From contig NC_037592.1 in assembly GCF_003073045.1 (NCBI RefSeq), positions 42,527,760 to 42,591,759 on the forward strand: a stretch of 64,000 bases of DNA, written 5' to 3'. Origin of the DNA: Pomacea canaliculata. Lineage: Eukaryota > Mollusca > Gastropoda > Architaenioglossa > Ampullariidae. Under the pieces are notes generated by a model that had not been told where the DNA came from, made no database searches, and saw only the letters and a program-made list of their open reading frames with translations. Positions 14,114-25,400 of the stretch are shown in pieces. Made by a program: the position numbers and the translations under genes. Positions within the stretch are counted from its first letter, which is position 1, and the number at the start of each line of letters is the position of its first letter.

Positions 14114-14379
14114 CTGGAAAACAAATAGTTTGTGATACTTAATGTGTAAATAACTATAGAAAGCCAGCAAACCTATTACACAAATAATTTGTGATGATGT
14201 GTAAACGACTGTGCATACTTAATACTTTTACCCACAAAACTGAACACAAAGGTGACAGATACAGAATGTCTAAAATTTCACAGTGCATTTTAACATCAAT
14301 ATGTCTTTGCTCAATAAATGTCATTCACATTTTTGTTAATCCTGTTTGCAAATATTTGCTAGCTTCTTTTCATTCCCTA

Positions 14380-15960
14380 ACTGGTACTGAAGGTACCAGT
14401 CATTGGGGAAGTTCCCGTCACTGGGGAGGTACCAGGCATTGGAGAGACATAATGTGATGCAGCAGAGGTGAACTCATGCCAGCGGGGAAGGTCTAGCATC
14501 CGCGTGAAAAGGTCCCTCAGTGGACAGCCAATCCACTTCTTCATGTTCATCAAACAGCTTTTCTTTGCTTGCCACGGCATTGACCACCCTTGATGTAACC
14601 TTGGAAGATCGTCCTCAGCAAGGTGTCATGTCAGATGATATGCCCAAACCAAGCCGCTTGTCAGTTGATAGTAGCAAGCAAAGGCACGTGGGCCTGACCA
14701 GGGAAGTGACTACAATGCACATGATGTCATTCATCTTGTGTTTGCTGTATGAGATCCAAAGGAGTCTCCTGTAGCACTTTGTTTCCAACACCTGGATTCA
14801 TTACTCGAGTGGTGTCCATGTCAAGCAGCCCTACAGTATGATGGGGACCTGACAGATTTTTTTGTCATACGGCATGATGGGACATGAGAGACTTGTGAAG
14901 ACTTGTAAAGACTTGTCAAGTTGTACAGCTTGATGGGGACATGAAAGACTTGTCATACATCATGATGGAGACAGGAGAGACTTGTCAAGACTTGTAAAGC
15001 CTGAATATGGTGCAGAAGCTGACACTTCTGCTGTCCCATATCTTGTTGAGTCTGGCCATCACAGCTGCCATAATCCTGAGATGGACGTCCACTGTGCAGC
15101 TAACCTCTTTGGTGATGGCCACATACAGATATTTGAAGCACTTCTCTTCCCCTAGCTGCACTTTGTATCTACAATCTCTGCTTTACTAGCTTAAATAGTG
15201 TTCACCATGTTTCCTCTTGTCTGAGCTGATTTCCATCCTGTATGCACACATGCTGATGGCGAGCTTATCAATGAGTGTAACATGCTGTTGCTGGCCCCCT
15301 CCTCCCACTAGGTTAATGTTGTTGGCAAAGCAATGGTTATTGAGCTGCCTCCATCTGATGGACACAGAGGTGTGATGGTACATCCCTGGCACACACCCAC
15401 CATCATAGGAAAGAGCTTACCCGCCTGCTTGTTCAAGAACACTGAGCTCCTGGAGCCATCATACAGTGCCTTGATGTTTTGTACAAAGCCTTCCTACATG
15501 TTGAACACATTCCATGTCCACGACACATTCCATTGCCCTTTGTGCCATACTCTACTCCACAGCACCTTGCTGCTTCATACAAAGCCTTCCTACATGTTGA
15601 ATATCCACAACACATTCCAGAGCCCCTCATGCCATGCTCAATCAAAAGCCTTCTTAATATATATATACTAGTATATAGTTATGGTACAGATCCTTGCCAT
15701 GCTGCAGGATTTGTTCAGTGGTGTTCCAGCTGACGTGCTCGTCAGCTGACAACTCTTCTGGTGTAAGGCAGTTGTGGATCACTTTCATCATAACCTTACT
15801 TGGATGACTAATCAGACTTATTGGTTGACAGTTTTAGCGCTGCCTCATGCATCGGCAAAGGCCCTTTTGTTGGCCAGCACCAGTGCATATCATAGTGCTC
15901 CCTTGTTAGAATTTGTCAATAAGAAACTCCTGTCTGCTCTGGCAAACACTGTGGGCTGTT
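14380..15960 (-). mobile_element. LINE A fragment
   Basis: Antisense text matching the 44-kb copy, e.g. GGCCATCACAGCTGCCATAA at 15052 against the TATAAMARL-coding block. Reverse-transcriptase remains near 15700-15800 read IHNCLTPEELSADEH. Contains a local duplication of CATACAAAGCCTTCCTACATG (15480 and 15580). Upstream of the sarcoglycan exons. Confidence 0.6.
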
Positions 15961-16275
15961 AACAGTGTGAAAGCACACAGCAGATGATTTTTCTCATGAA
16001 CTGCTAAACAGGTCTCCTGGCAGTCTGAAATTCTTTGAAACTGTGAAGTGGTGTAATCTGCCTTACAGCTCTCTATGTACAGATGGTGTACACCACACAA
16101 CTTAGTGCAATGAGAATACTGAAACCTTGAGAATGTCTCAACACTTTCCACAGCCCCATAAAGAAACCAGGCAAAGAAAATAGCCCCCACCCCCTTCCAT
16201 TCCATGAGACTTTTCCCTCTAGTGGCTGCCAACATATCAGTTTATATAGGTTCACTGTGCATCAGTTTATATATA

Positions 16276-16792
16276 CAGGTAGTCCTCAGGTTACGACGGT
16301 CTCGAGTTATGTCGTTTCGTGGATACGACGCTCATTCCGACTTACGAGGTTTAGCGTTGTACACTGTTTATTACTGTTACAGCACTTACAGTACAGTATT
16401 TCATTATTAAACGTACCGCACTGCACAATATTTTACTGTACTTATGTTTATTGATAATTATGTTGGGTACTGTGTTAGGATAGGTGTTTGGATAGGCTAA
16501 GTGTTTATTGCACTGTTATTATGGTACAGTACTCAGGGCTTCTGCTTACGCAAAAAATTGCGTACAGTACGCATTAAAAGTTTGGAGGACCCCTTCAAAT
16601 TTCGTCAATGGGGTCCCATTCAAATGTGGGCTAAGAACAGGGACCCCTTAAAAATCTGAAGAAGGGGTCCCTGGGACCCCAAAGAATTTAGCCTTAGCAG
16701 AAGCCCTGGTACTGTATGATCCGACTTATGTCGAAATTCTGTTTACGACGCCGCGTAAAAACGGATCAACGTCATAAGTCGAGGACTACCTG
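16276..16792. mobile_element. Tc1/mariner-type MITE, CAGGTAGTCC ends, TA target site
   Basis: Left end CAGGTAGTCCTCAGGTTACG and right end CATAAGTCGAGGACTACCTG are inverted and flanked by TA. The interior repeats the terminal words (TTACGACG, TACGACG). It is interrupted by a second MITE at 16534-16708. Confidence 0.75.
16534..16708. mobile_element. MITE with CAGGGCTTCTGC ends, nested copy 1
   Basis: Begins CAGGGCTTCTGCTTACGC and ends TAGCAGAAGCCCTG, with GTACT on both sides. It contains internal inverted GGGACCCC / GGGGTCCC blocks. Probably hAT-like; inserted into the mariner-type MITE around it. Confidence 0.7.
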
Positions 16793-17060
16793 TATACATT
16801 TTTTCCCAGCAGACCAGCCAGTCCAAGGTGCTTTTTAAAAAAAATCAGCATACCTCCACCCCAAAAAAACAAAATTGGACAGATCGAATATTGTGCAGAC
16901 AAGCAGAGTATATAGCCTGACATACAGCATTGTGGTAACAGCTTACTCTAAAAAAACATCAACCTGTAGCTTGTCAATAATTAATATCAAGCTAGCACAC
17001 CACACAAAGCAGTGTGCACAGCAAAACAAACATTACAATGACCATTCTGGGAAGAAAATG

Positions 17061-17234
17061 GCGGACCTACACACCTACATGTAGTAAGTGGATCCACACT
17101 GTGTACTGTGACAACACAGCGGACCTACACACCTACATGTAGTAAGTGGATCCACACTGTGTACTGTGACAACACAGCGGACCTACACACCTACATGTAG
17201 TAAGTGGATCCACACTGTGTACTGTGACAACACA
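17061..17234. repeat. 58-bp tandem repeat, 3 near-identical copies
   Basis: Units start with GCGGACCTACACACC at 17061, 17119 and 17177 and end in ACTGTGACAACACA. The copies look identical by eye, so the array is young. Confidence 0.9.
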
Positions 17235-17239
17235 GTGCA

Positions 17240-18360
17240 AACATGGACACGATCCCCAATGTTATTTTTTCCCTGACGACCTTCTATCAACTATCTTATT
17301 CCTCCCTTGACGTCTGTCTGCTGACGACCATCTATCAGTCATGTTATTCTTCTTTTGACTGCTGCCAGCTGACGACCATCTATGCCGGTCCACAGGTACC
17401 GATTGTGGAGGTCCTGGCGAGAGGCAGCGGCAGACGAAGCCTGCATTCGCGTGCTGCATGAAGTGAAAGAGGGAGCAAGTGGCAGGGACAAGAGGGCCTC
17501 ACGTGCATCATGGTGTTGGCCATCACTGTCTTGGTGAACAAGCCTGCACAAAGCTGCACAACGCGAGTGGTGTGTTGGGTGCGTGTGTGTTGGGCGAGTG
17601 TAGGGGCAAAGGTACCTGTGAGAGAGCAATGTCTACACAACGAGCTATTGTCTCACACACACACACGTACACGGCGCGTACAGGTGAACGAACAACAAAG
17701 AGCAAGTAGATTTGTTCGCACCTTTGTGTCTGTAGAGAGGCGCTGCAGTAGACTGCCACTACGCCAAGTACAGGTGGTGCATTTCCGCTGTCACTGCCAA
17801 GAATCAGTACGAACTCCAGGAGAATTTCCAACGCCTTCAACTTCGGCCTTTAGAAAGCAGTGGCCATTGTGTACACAACCACGTCGAAGGAGAAAGCTGA
17901 AGGTTGGAATAATAACAAGCGCTGTGCACACCAGCCAGTCAGTGAAACCTCAAGATGGGGAAGAGGTTGGATTAGCTGGTGCCAACTGTCCTCACGCCTT
18001 GTACACTACGAAGATCTACGAAGTAAGTTGTTTGATAACGCCAGCAGCTGCAGCAGCAGCCTTGCGATCTTTCTCTGGGGAACATTAGCCGCACAATCAA
18101 AGCGCAGTCTGCCCTCCGTTATATATACCCCCTCTTGGCCCCGGCATCCACCTGCACCATGCACGCGCTGGGAGACGAGAGGTGCGCGGAGGGTACTCCC
18201 ACAAAGCACTGCGAAGGGAAGATAGGGTCTACAGACGTAGGCTGGGAGGTACGACGGGGAGGCGCCCTGACAACGCGCAGGGAGGAGAACTGCAAGGCAG
18301 ACGATCGCTGGTGAACTCAAGTCTCAAGGAAAACATTGTTTCCACGAATGTGCTATCGGA
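17240..18360. other. CpG-rich block, possible promoter or noncoding first exon
   Basis: CpG density is far above the surroundings. On the plus strand CTACGAA/GTAAGT at about 18021 is a strong splice donor, consistent with a noncoding first exon, but no partner exon is proven. It lies between the sarcoglycan gene (minus) and TUSC3 (plus). The open frames here have no recognisable protein text. Confidence 0.3.
17273..17400. repeat. 48-bp degenerate tandem repeat, about 2.6 copies
   Basis: CTGACGACC begins units at 17273, 17321 and 17369, with TATCTTATTC-like text between. Confidence 0.7.
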
Positions 18361-18842
18361 ACCTTGAAGGATTGATAAAGATTTCTTGACTTGAAATGTG
18401 CGAGGTCACCTAACATTTCACGTTGTAATGCTAGGTACCAGACAGGACTATATAGTTTCTGTCTCATGGTCATGCATGTCACGTATTTACACGAACAGGT
18501 TATAATCGAATCTGCAATATTCCACACAGTCCTCCAGCAATAATGCCCCGTGTGAACGCGTTCACTTTATTGTGTGCGTTTTTTTCAACGACCCTACCCC
18601 CTCTCCCTCCATCTGATGGGATTTTGCACGTGCATACCGCCCTACAGACCGCTTCTTGCATGGATGCACACATTATATAACGACCAACTGAATGGTTTGC
18701 GTTTTTTGCACATATCAGTAGATAAAGGCGATATAAACTTAATCTGTAAATTTCAGCCGCCAAAACCCATCCGTTAATTATCCGCTACGATTCGCACCTG
18801 CTATCAACGAGCGCCGCTAACAGTGTACTAGGCATGAGACGA

Positions 18843-18955
18843 CAAAGCTTCCGGCCGGGTTTAGTCACATTCTTTGTTTTGGCTCGCCGAGACACAGAGG
18901 AGAACTTCGCAAGCGTTGGTCTTGGCAGACAGACAGCAGTCCACCTATATTCACA
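18843..18955. repeat. Dispersed repeat shared with 5.95 kb
   Basis: Second copy, same orientation, more CpG-rich. About 0.55 kb upstream of the TUSC3 ATG. Confidence 0.7.
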
Positions 18956-19099
18956 TCCTTGGCCTGGGACGATTTGACTTTTCAGTGTTGAGACGATATG
19001 CTGAGGCGAAATGGATGTGTAGAACGATTTGACTCAGGCTGTGGGGCAATATGACCGACACTCGCATCTTTAATTAGAGAATGAATGTTATGGTTAGAG

Positions 19100-19325
19100 T
19101 AAGGTGACCAGACGTTTCGGGGGTGAAAGCGGGACACGTACCGATGATGGTGTCGTCACCGTCAAAAAACGCCGAAAAAAGTGATTTTTAAAGACAACTG
19201 GGACATTTGATGGACTTGCCAGAAAGCCAGAAAGCGGGACATTGGGCGTCCCGCCCGATATTCAGGCGGGACACGAGGTCAAAAGCGGGACTGTCCCGCC
19301 AAATTCGGGACGTCTGGTCACCTTA
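19100..19325 (+). mobile_element. 226-bp hAT-like MITE, copy 1 (upstream of TUSC3)
   Basis: Ends TAAGGTGACCAGACGT and ACGTCTGGTCACCTTA form the TIR. Flanking duplication GGTTAGAG at 19092-19099 and 19326-19333 (8 bp) points to hAT. The interior is rich in GCGGGAC and GTCCCGC. It lies 173 bp upstream of the TUSC3 ATG. Confidence 0.85.
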
Positions 19326-19420
19326 GGTTAGAGTATTAGAGAGAATAATATTATAAAATTAAAAATGTCCCTCCTCGAGCCCCATCCATACCCTTCTGTC
19401 CCAATAATTCTGTTTAAACT

Positions 19421-19455
19421 CACGTGATTGGTAGATAGCATTGTCCAATGATAGG
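19421..19455. promoter_or_regulatory. TUSC3 core promoter candidates (E-box, CCAAT boxes)
   Basis: CACGTG at 19421-19426 runs into inverted CCAAT (ATTGG, 19427-19431), with a direct CCAAT at 19445-19449, about 50-80 bp upstream of the TUSC3 ATG. Single motifs are weak evidence, but the spacing fits a housekeeping promoter. Confidence 0.3.
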
Positions 19456-19498
19456 AGAGCTAAGAACCACGTCTCCTTCCGCCGGTGCCACATTCAAC

Positions 19499-22400
19499 AT
19501 GGCGGGGATGCAGTTCTTGCTCAAAGTCTTTGGTTGTTACCTGCTGTTTGACATTGTTGGATCTCAAGTAAAAAAGGAGGTCTTCTAGAAATAATTATAT
19601 ATTACATGCATGCTTTTGCTATCCATTTTTTGCGTAATACAGGATTCAGAATCAGTATCATCTTATGGGACAATGATTTTGAATCCTTTTTCCCATAAGA
19701 TGATACTGATTCTGAATCCTTCCTTTAACATTGTAAACTAGTAATAATTTTAGTAAGTGAATGATTTGTGTAGCGCAAAAAAAAACATGCTCTTAGCGCT
19801 TGAAGCAAGAATGAGACATGGACAGCATACAAGGGACAAAAGAATAAACCATAGTACTGACGACATATAGGAGACAAATATAGAAAACGCAAGGAGGAAG
19901 CAAGTAACAAGAACTGAGAGTATCGTGATTCTGCAAAAGAAGACGAGTATGCAAGTAACGATAAGCGGAAAGAGGGAGGGTGAGGGTGAAGAAGAACTAG
20001 CATTGTGTGGACTGTGTTACTAACCCCCTATACTTCAACTCGTATATATATATTAGACTCACATATATCTTCTATATATCGCAAACAAAGGGGCAAATCC
20101 AACAGAGCTAAGGTGCATGCTTACAGATAAACAGTAAGATTAAGACCAAATTAACTTCTGACTGCTTTTTCCATCAACAAAATGCAAAGGGTTTTCAGAG
20201 AGTCAAAATTTTGGGTCTGCTTAATGTGTTTTATATAATCTGCTTATGCGAAACCTTTTCATGTATATATATAATCTACTTAAATAATGTGCTTATAGAA
20301 TTTTTTTGTTAATGATCTCCACATAATGCAATATTTAGTGTTTTTTAGACTGGTACTTGTGGAGGAAAAATATTAATGAAGCTTTGATCAGGTCAGCAAG
20401 CAGCAGAAATATTGCATTGCTTAAATATTATTGATCTGTTGGCAGGAGTCACTATCAGACAAGGTTCAGCAGCTTACTGAATGGAACAACAAAAAGTCCA
20501 TCATTCGTTTAAATGGAGACAAATTTCGACAGTATGTCAAGATGCCTCCACGCAACTATTCTGTCATTGTAATGCTGACTGCCTTGCAGGCACAACGACA
20601 ATGCTCAGTATGCAAGTATGCATCGTGTTTTACTGTGGATTATGAAAATATCAGGGGTGGACTGCACACAGTTATTATGGTTTATTTTATGTTGTATCTA
20701 ATTGTGAAAGAGCATGCTCTCAGCACTTAGGACAAGTAGTAGGCAAGGACAGAATACAAAGGATGGAAGGATAAGAAATTATTCAGTAATGAAGTGTAAT
20801 GTGTATGTTCACAGCTGCCTTTCCGTGATAACATAATATGACAGTATTTTGTTTATGTTATTCTGCTAACTTTAAAAAAAAAAAGAAAAGGAAACAAAAA
20901 ATATGGGGTAGGGTGCCGAGGCATAAATTTTGGCACAGGAAAATCTTTGGGTTTTGTTTTTTGAAAGAACAGATATGGACATTGTGTATGCTTGCTTGCT
21001 TGTGTCCTTGACAAGAAGCTGTAGCAGAAGAATCATTGTTTCATTGACTACTCTTTCTGGTGCACGTGCACAGGCAGGAAATCACAACTTTGCTCTGCTA
21101 CTGTCGCTGCCACAAATACTGAATAAGAAGAAAGAAAAATAGAAAAGTATTTTGCCTAAGTTGACTGAACAGTGGCACAAGCCTCTAACAGCTCCAGAAA
21201 AAAAGCGCTACGCTTGGAATTTTTTTGTTACTTTGAGTTATATATATATATCTTTTTACTTTAAAGTAGATTGAAAGTAAACAAATGTATCTGTTGATGA
21301 TGTCTGGAAATATGAAATATCAGGGAAAAGTAGTGCAATCCTGGAAAGTATTGAAATTATTCTTGTAAGTCTTGCCACTGACATCATCATAGAATATGTA
21401 TTCTTCAAATTCTCCTTGTGTTGTCAGTTAATGATTTGTCTATACGACTAAACATCATCAGTAATGTATTTCATGTTGCTGGTGGATGTCAAGGTTAGAG
21501 TAGATCTAGAAGATGTTAAGGAGGGTTAAAAAAAAATGTCTGGAATTTTGTCTAGTCACTCATGTAATAGCATGAACCCCATGAGTCACAGAACAGATGA
21601 TAATTACTTAAGTGAGCAGCATAGAAGGATGAAAAGTCACATGCATTGTGGAGTGAAGGATTAAACAAGAAATGATGTGGAAAAAGTAGTGCACTATGTC
21701 AGTTGTGATGTTCAGTTTTGTTTTTATGATGTCTGCTACTCTCATATTTATGAATTAAGTTCCAAACAGTTCTTTCTTATCGTGTTTGATGTCCAGTTTA
21801 TTTGAAAAATGTGTAACCATTTTTGGTCCGAGTTCTTCAGTTCTATATTATATGCTAACATATTTTCATTGCTTAAATTTTCAGACAAGCTAATGAAGAG
21901 TACCAGATTTTGGCTAACTCTTGGAGGTATTCTCAGCAGTATTCCAATCGTCTTTTCTTCGCAATGGTGGATTATGATGAAGGCCCAGACGTCTTTCAGA
22001 GTGTAAAGAATTAATTGACCATTTGAGCATAAAGGTCTAGAGAGGTGCAGTTTGTTTAATGACTGGGTAAAGCTCCATGAAAGATGCTATTTCTCCAAAT
22101 CTAGGGGTTAGCTTCCTTTCTGTTGGTGAGACATGATTACAAACATAACCATTTTCAGTCCCAGATCAGAGTTATAATGTTACACCTAATTACCACATAA
22201 AATTCCTGCTCTTCCATTGGCTGTTGCCTTAACAATGAAGACATCTATGTACAATCCTGACATCTGTGGTGTTTGTTGATTTGGGAATGTTTGTGAACAT
22301 GTTTTTTGACATGTATTTAAGAACAAGGGGGAGGAAGTTAGGGATCTGGGGAAAGAGCATCATGAACTGAGCATCACCCAGTTCATAGAGAAAAAACTTG

Positions 22401-25400
22401 CACCTCCACAAATTATTTTCTGTCATACAAATTGATATTAGCATTAGGAAATCAGTAACTTGTAGTCAAAGTGCTGTAAAGTTTCTTGTTCTTCTGTATA
22501 GTTGTTTTGTTGCAGTCATACAATGCACTTTACAATTGTGACAGCTAACCTATTATTATTATTCCGGTGGTTGGTTTTGCCAGTAACAATAACTTGTATT
22601 GATTTTCAGGCACTGTTGTAAAATTTTCCAGTTTGTTTTTTTTTCATCTTTTCAGCATATACAAAATTTTAGTTTCCATTGGTTTTCTCTTTCCCTTTTT
22701 AAGAGATCAACACTTACATTGTTTCAGTATTTTCTTATACACTTTAATTTACGAATCAGCTAAATCACAATGTTGGGAAGTATATTTGATGATGCTTCAA
22801 AATATAATTAATCATGGACATGGTATAAACTCACTGGATGATGAGTCTTGATGTTTCTGTTTATTCCACAGATGAAAATTAATACAGCGCCTGTCTTTAT
22901 GCATTTTCCTGCAAAAGGAAAACCTAAAAAATCTGATACAATGGATATTCACAGGTAAGTGCTTTTTTGGTAGGTGGGGGTTAAGGTAACGAGCAATAGT
23001 GAAAATTACCTCAAAAGGTTATTCAGCCATTTTGTTTTCTCACATTTTAATGTACAGAAGTACATTAAAATGTCTGTTGTCACATATGAATTCAGTTTCT
23101 GTGGAAGAATGTTGTTTTTTGTTCTATAAATCAACATTGATCAGATGACAGTCATTTTTCTGAGTTTTATTTTAAAATCATCAATGAATTTTGCATCACT
23201 TGATGTCTGCCATATTGAATATGGTTGGAACCAGCACTTTTTTTCCTCCTTTTTGGGGTTCAGCAAAGCTAGTTTGACATAGTTAATGCCACTTCTCATC
23301 TTTCGCACATGGAGGTTAGGTTGCTTCACCTTGCTTCTGAGCCCCATGGCATGGTGATATACTCTAGAAAGATGATGTGAAGATGAGTACAAACACAGAG
23401 GCCGCTACTGCTTTGTAGGTCAGAACAGTGGTAGCATGATTATAGATAGGAAGAAGATTTATCTCCATTGATGTTCACCAGACGAAATTGTTGCAAATGA
23501 GGGAATTGTTTGGATAAACCTGGTGTTAAAGAAGCTTACTTGCACACAAAACAGTCAGTTTTGTTCTGCACACTTTGTGAGAGGTAGTGGTTCCTAGAAA
23601 CCAGATAGTAAATTCGTTGTTTGCATCCAGGCAGTTCAAGACCTTGATGGTGAGTTTATAATTCATTTTGTGATAAATTCTGTATTGTCGACAGGAAGAC
23701 AAAGGGTGTTAACTGATGTTCACTGATTGGCATCAGAGCAATAGTAGTTGTATGAATCAGCCAGCATATAAGCATAATGTTAAAGCCTATTCATGTTAGC
23801 AAAGTGTTAAAATAATAAAAACAGATGTCCCTTTGCCTAACCAGTTTGAATCCGCAGTCATCTGTTTTCATTGTTATTGTTCCCTCTGTTTACACTTCTT
23901 GCTGGTATTGTCATCATTGTGTTTCGGTGCCTATGGGGTCTCTTACATCTATGGCTTGCAACTTTCTACTTGATTGCCATTCTTCTCTACTTACCACCAT
24001 CATGGCTCATGCTCCACGTATCTTTGTCGCTATCAGCCAGTCTTCTATTTCTTCATCACCACTTATTTTATCCATGCTACAAATGTTTTATGGGCCTGGA
24101 GGCTATGGGCATAAAGGATATAAACAAGTCTTCCTATTCTCATTAAAGGCCGAAGTTTTCCTATCTGAAGGAATTGAGTGGTATCGCCCGTGCGAGGGAA
24201 GGTAGGAGTACAGGTAGGAGTACACGCGGTGCGGACTGCCAGCGGCCAGTCGTCTTCAATTACAACCCGGACAAAAGGCGGGTGGACATCACAGGCACCG
24301 CCGAGTAGCTTGGCCATAACACCCGACCATTGTACTTGCCGTAGGGTCTGAGCGCTGAGGCGAAACGACTTCTATCTGACCCTACTGTCAGAGGCGGGGA
24401 TATCAATAGTCGGCTTGCCAAGTTTTGAGTGCGACGTGCATATACACTAGTGTTCACACTGTAGTATTATTATTTTATTTTCCGGTTGCTATGTACACAT
24501 TGTTTCTTACACTCTCCATCTGGAAAATGACAGTCGTGTCCATCTCATGAGTTCCACGTCCTTTCTACTACACCATTTTCTTACCACACTCTGCACTTAC
24601 GTGTATACACCGCTGTTAGTTTGGCTCTGGTGTGCATGGTTTGTTTCCTTTTGGAAAACCAACGAGTAAGAGAGTGGGAAAAGAGCAACAATAACAACAA
24701 AATGTAGTTTGCAACTGAAATTCATTTAATTAATTTGCACAGTTGCAAACACCTCCTCCCTTCATCTCATGATTTACGTAACATGACAAGGAATTCAACA
24801 TTTCTTATTGGCAGGTGAAGTACAGGTATGCAAACAAAATTAGTGGCTGGAGGCACTGTCATACAGATTGATACATAACAAACAAAATCACCAGATTAAC
24901 AATTGAAACACCAAATTTAACACTACTGCTGATGATTCTACAATTGATATCACAGAATAACAAACATGTAAAGTGCACAAGATAAAAATCCGTTATAACA
25001 TGCGAGTGGGCCTTGCCGTTTTAGACTGGAATGAATATGTCTATATAGACAATACTTTTATCGGTGTGGAGCTGTACCGTGTAACAACAATTCAGTTTTG
25101 AAAATACAAACATTGATGGTAAATTATTATCTCATTAATGAATGATGGTTGAAATTTGTTATTTAAATTATATTATTAATTTCCAAATCTTCATCCGAAC
25201 TACTGTCTGTTTCAATTAACATATTTTCCTCATGTTCGGAATCAAATTTGTATTGTTCAACGACACATCTCCAGATATCCTCTACTAAATTATAAGTTTT
25301 CTTTTTTAAAGTGCGTTGTCCAAGCTGTCTCCGATTGTGCTGTACACTTGCTTTGTTGTAATTTGAAGTAGAGTCTCTATCAACATGTTCATTCCAGTCT

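Noticed and set aside
17061-17234. CRISPR-like array
   Set aside because: Direct tandem units without unique spacers, in animal DNA.
17510-18088. 192-codon open frame on the plus strand
   Set aside because: CpG-rich DNA yields long frames by chance. The text is low-complexity (HTHTRTRR, AAAAA) with no domain, and overlapping frames on both strands are just as long.
23825-24205. 126-codon hydrophobic frame before the Kolobok element
   Set aside because: It crosses the element boundary at 24147 and has no homology text. TC-rich DNA produces such hydrophobic frames.
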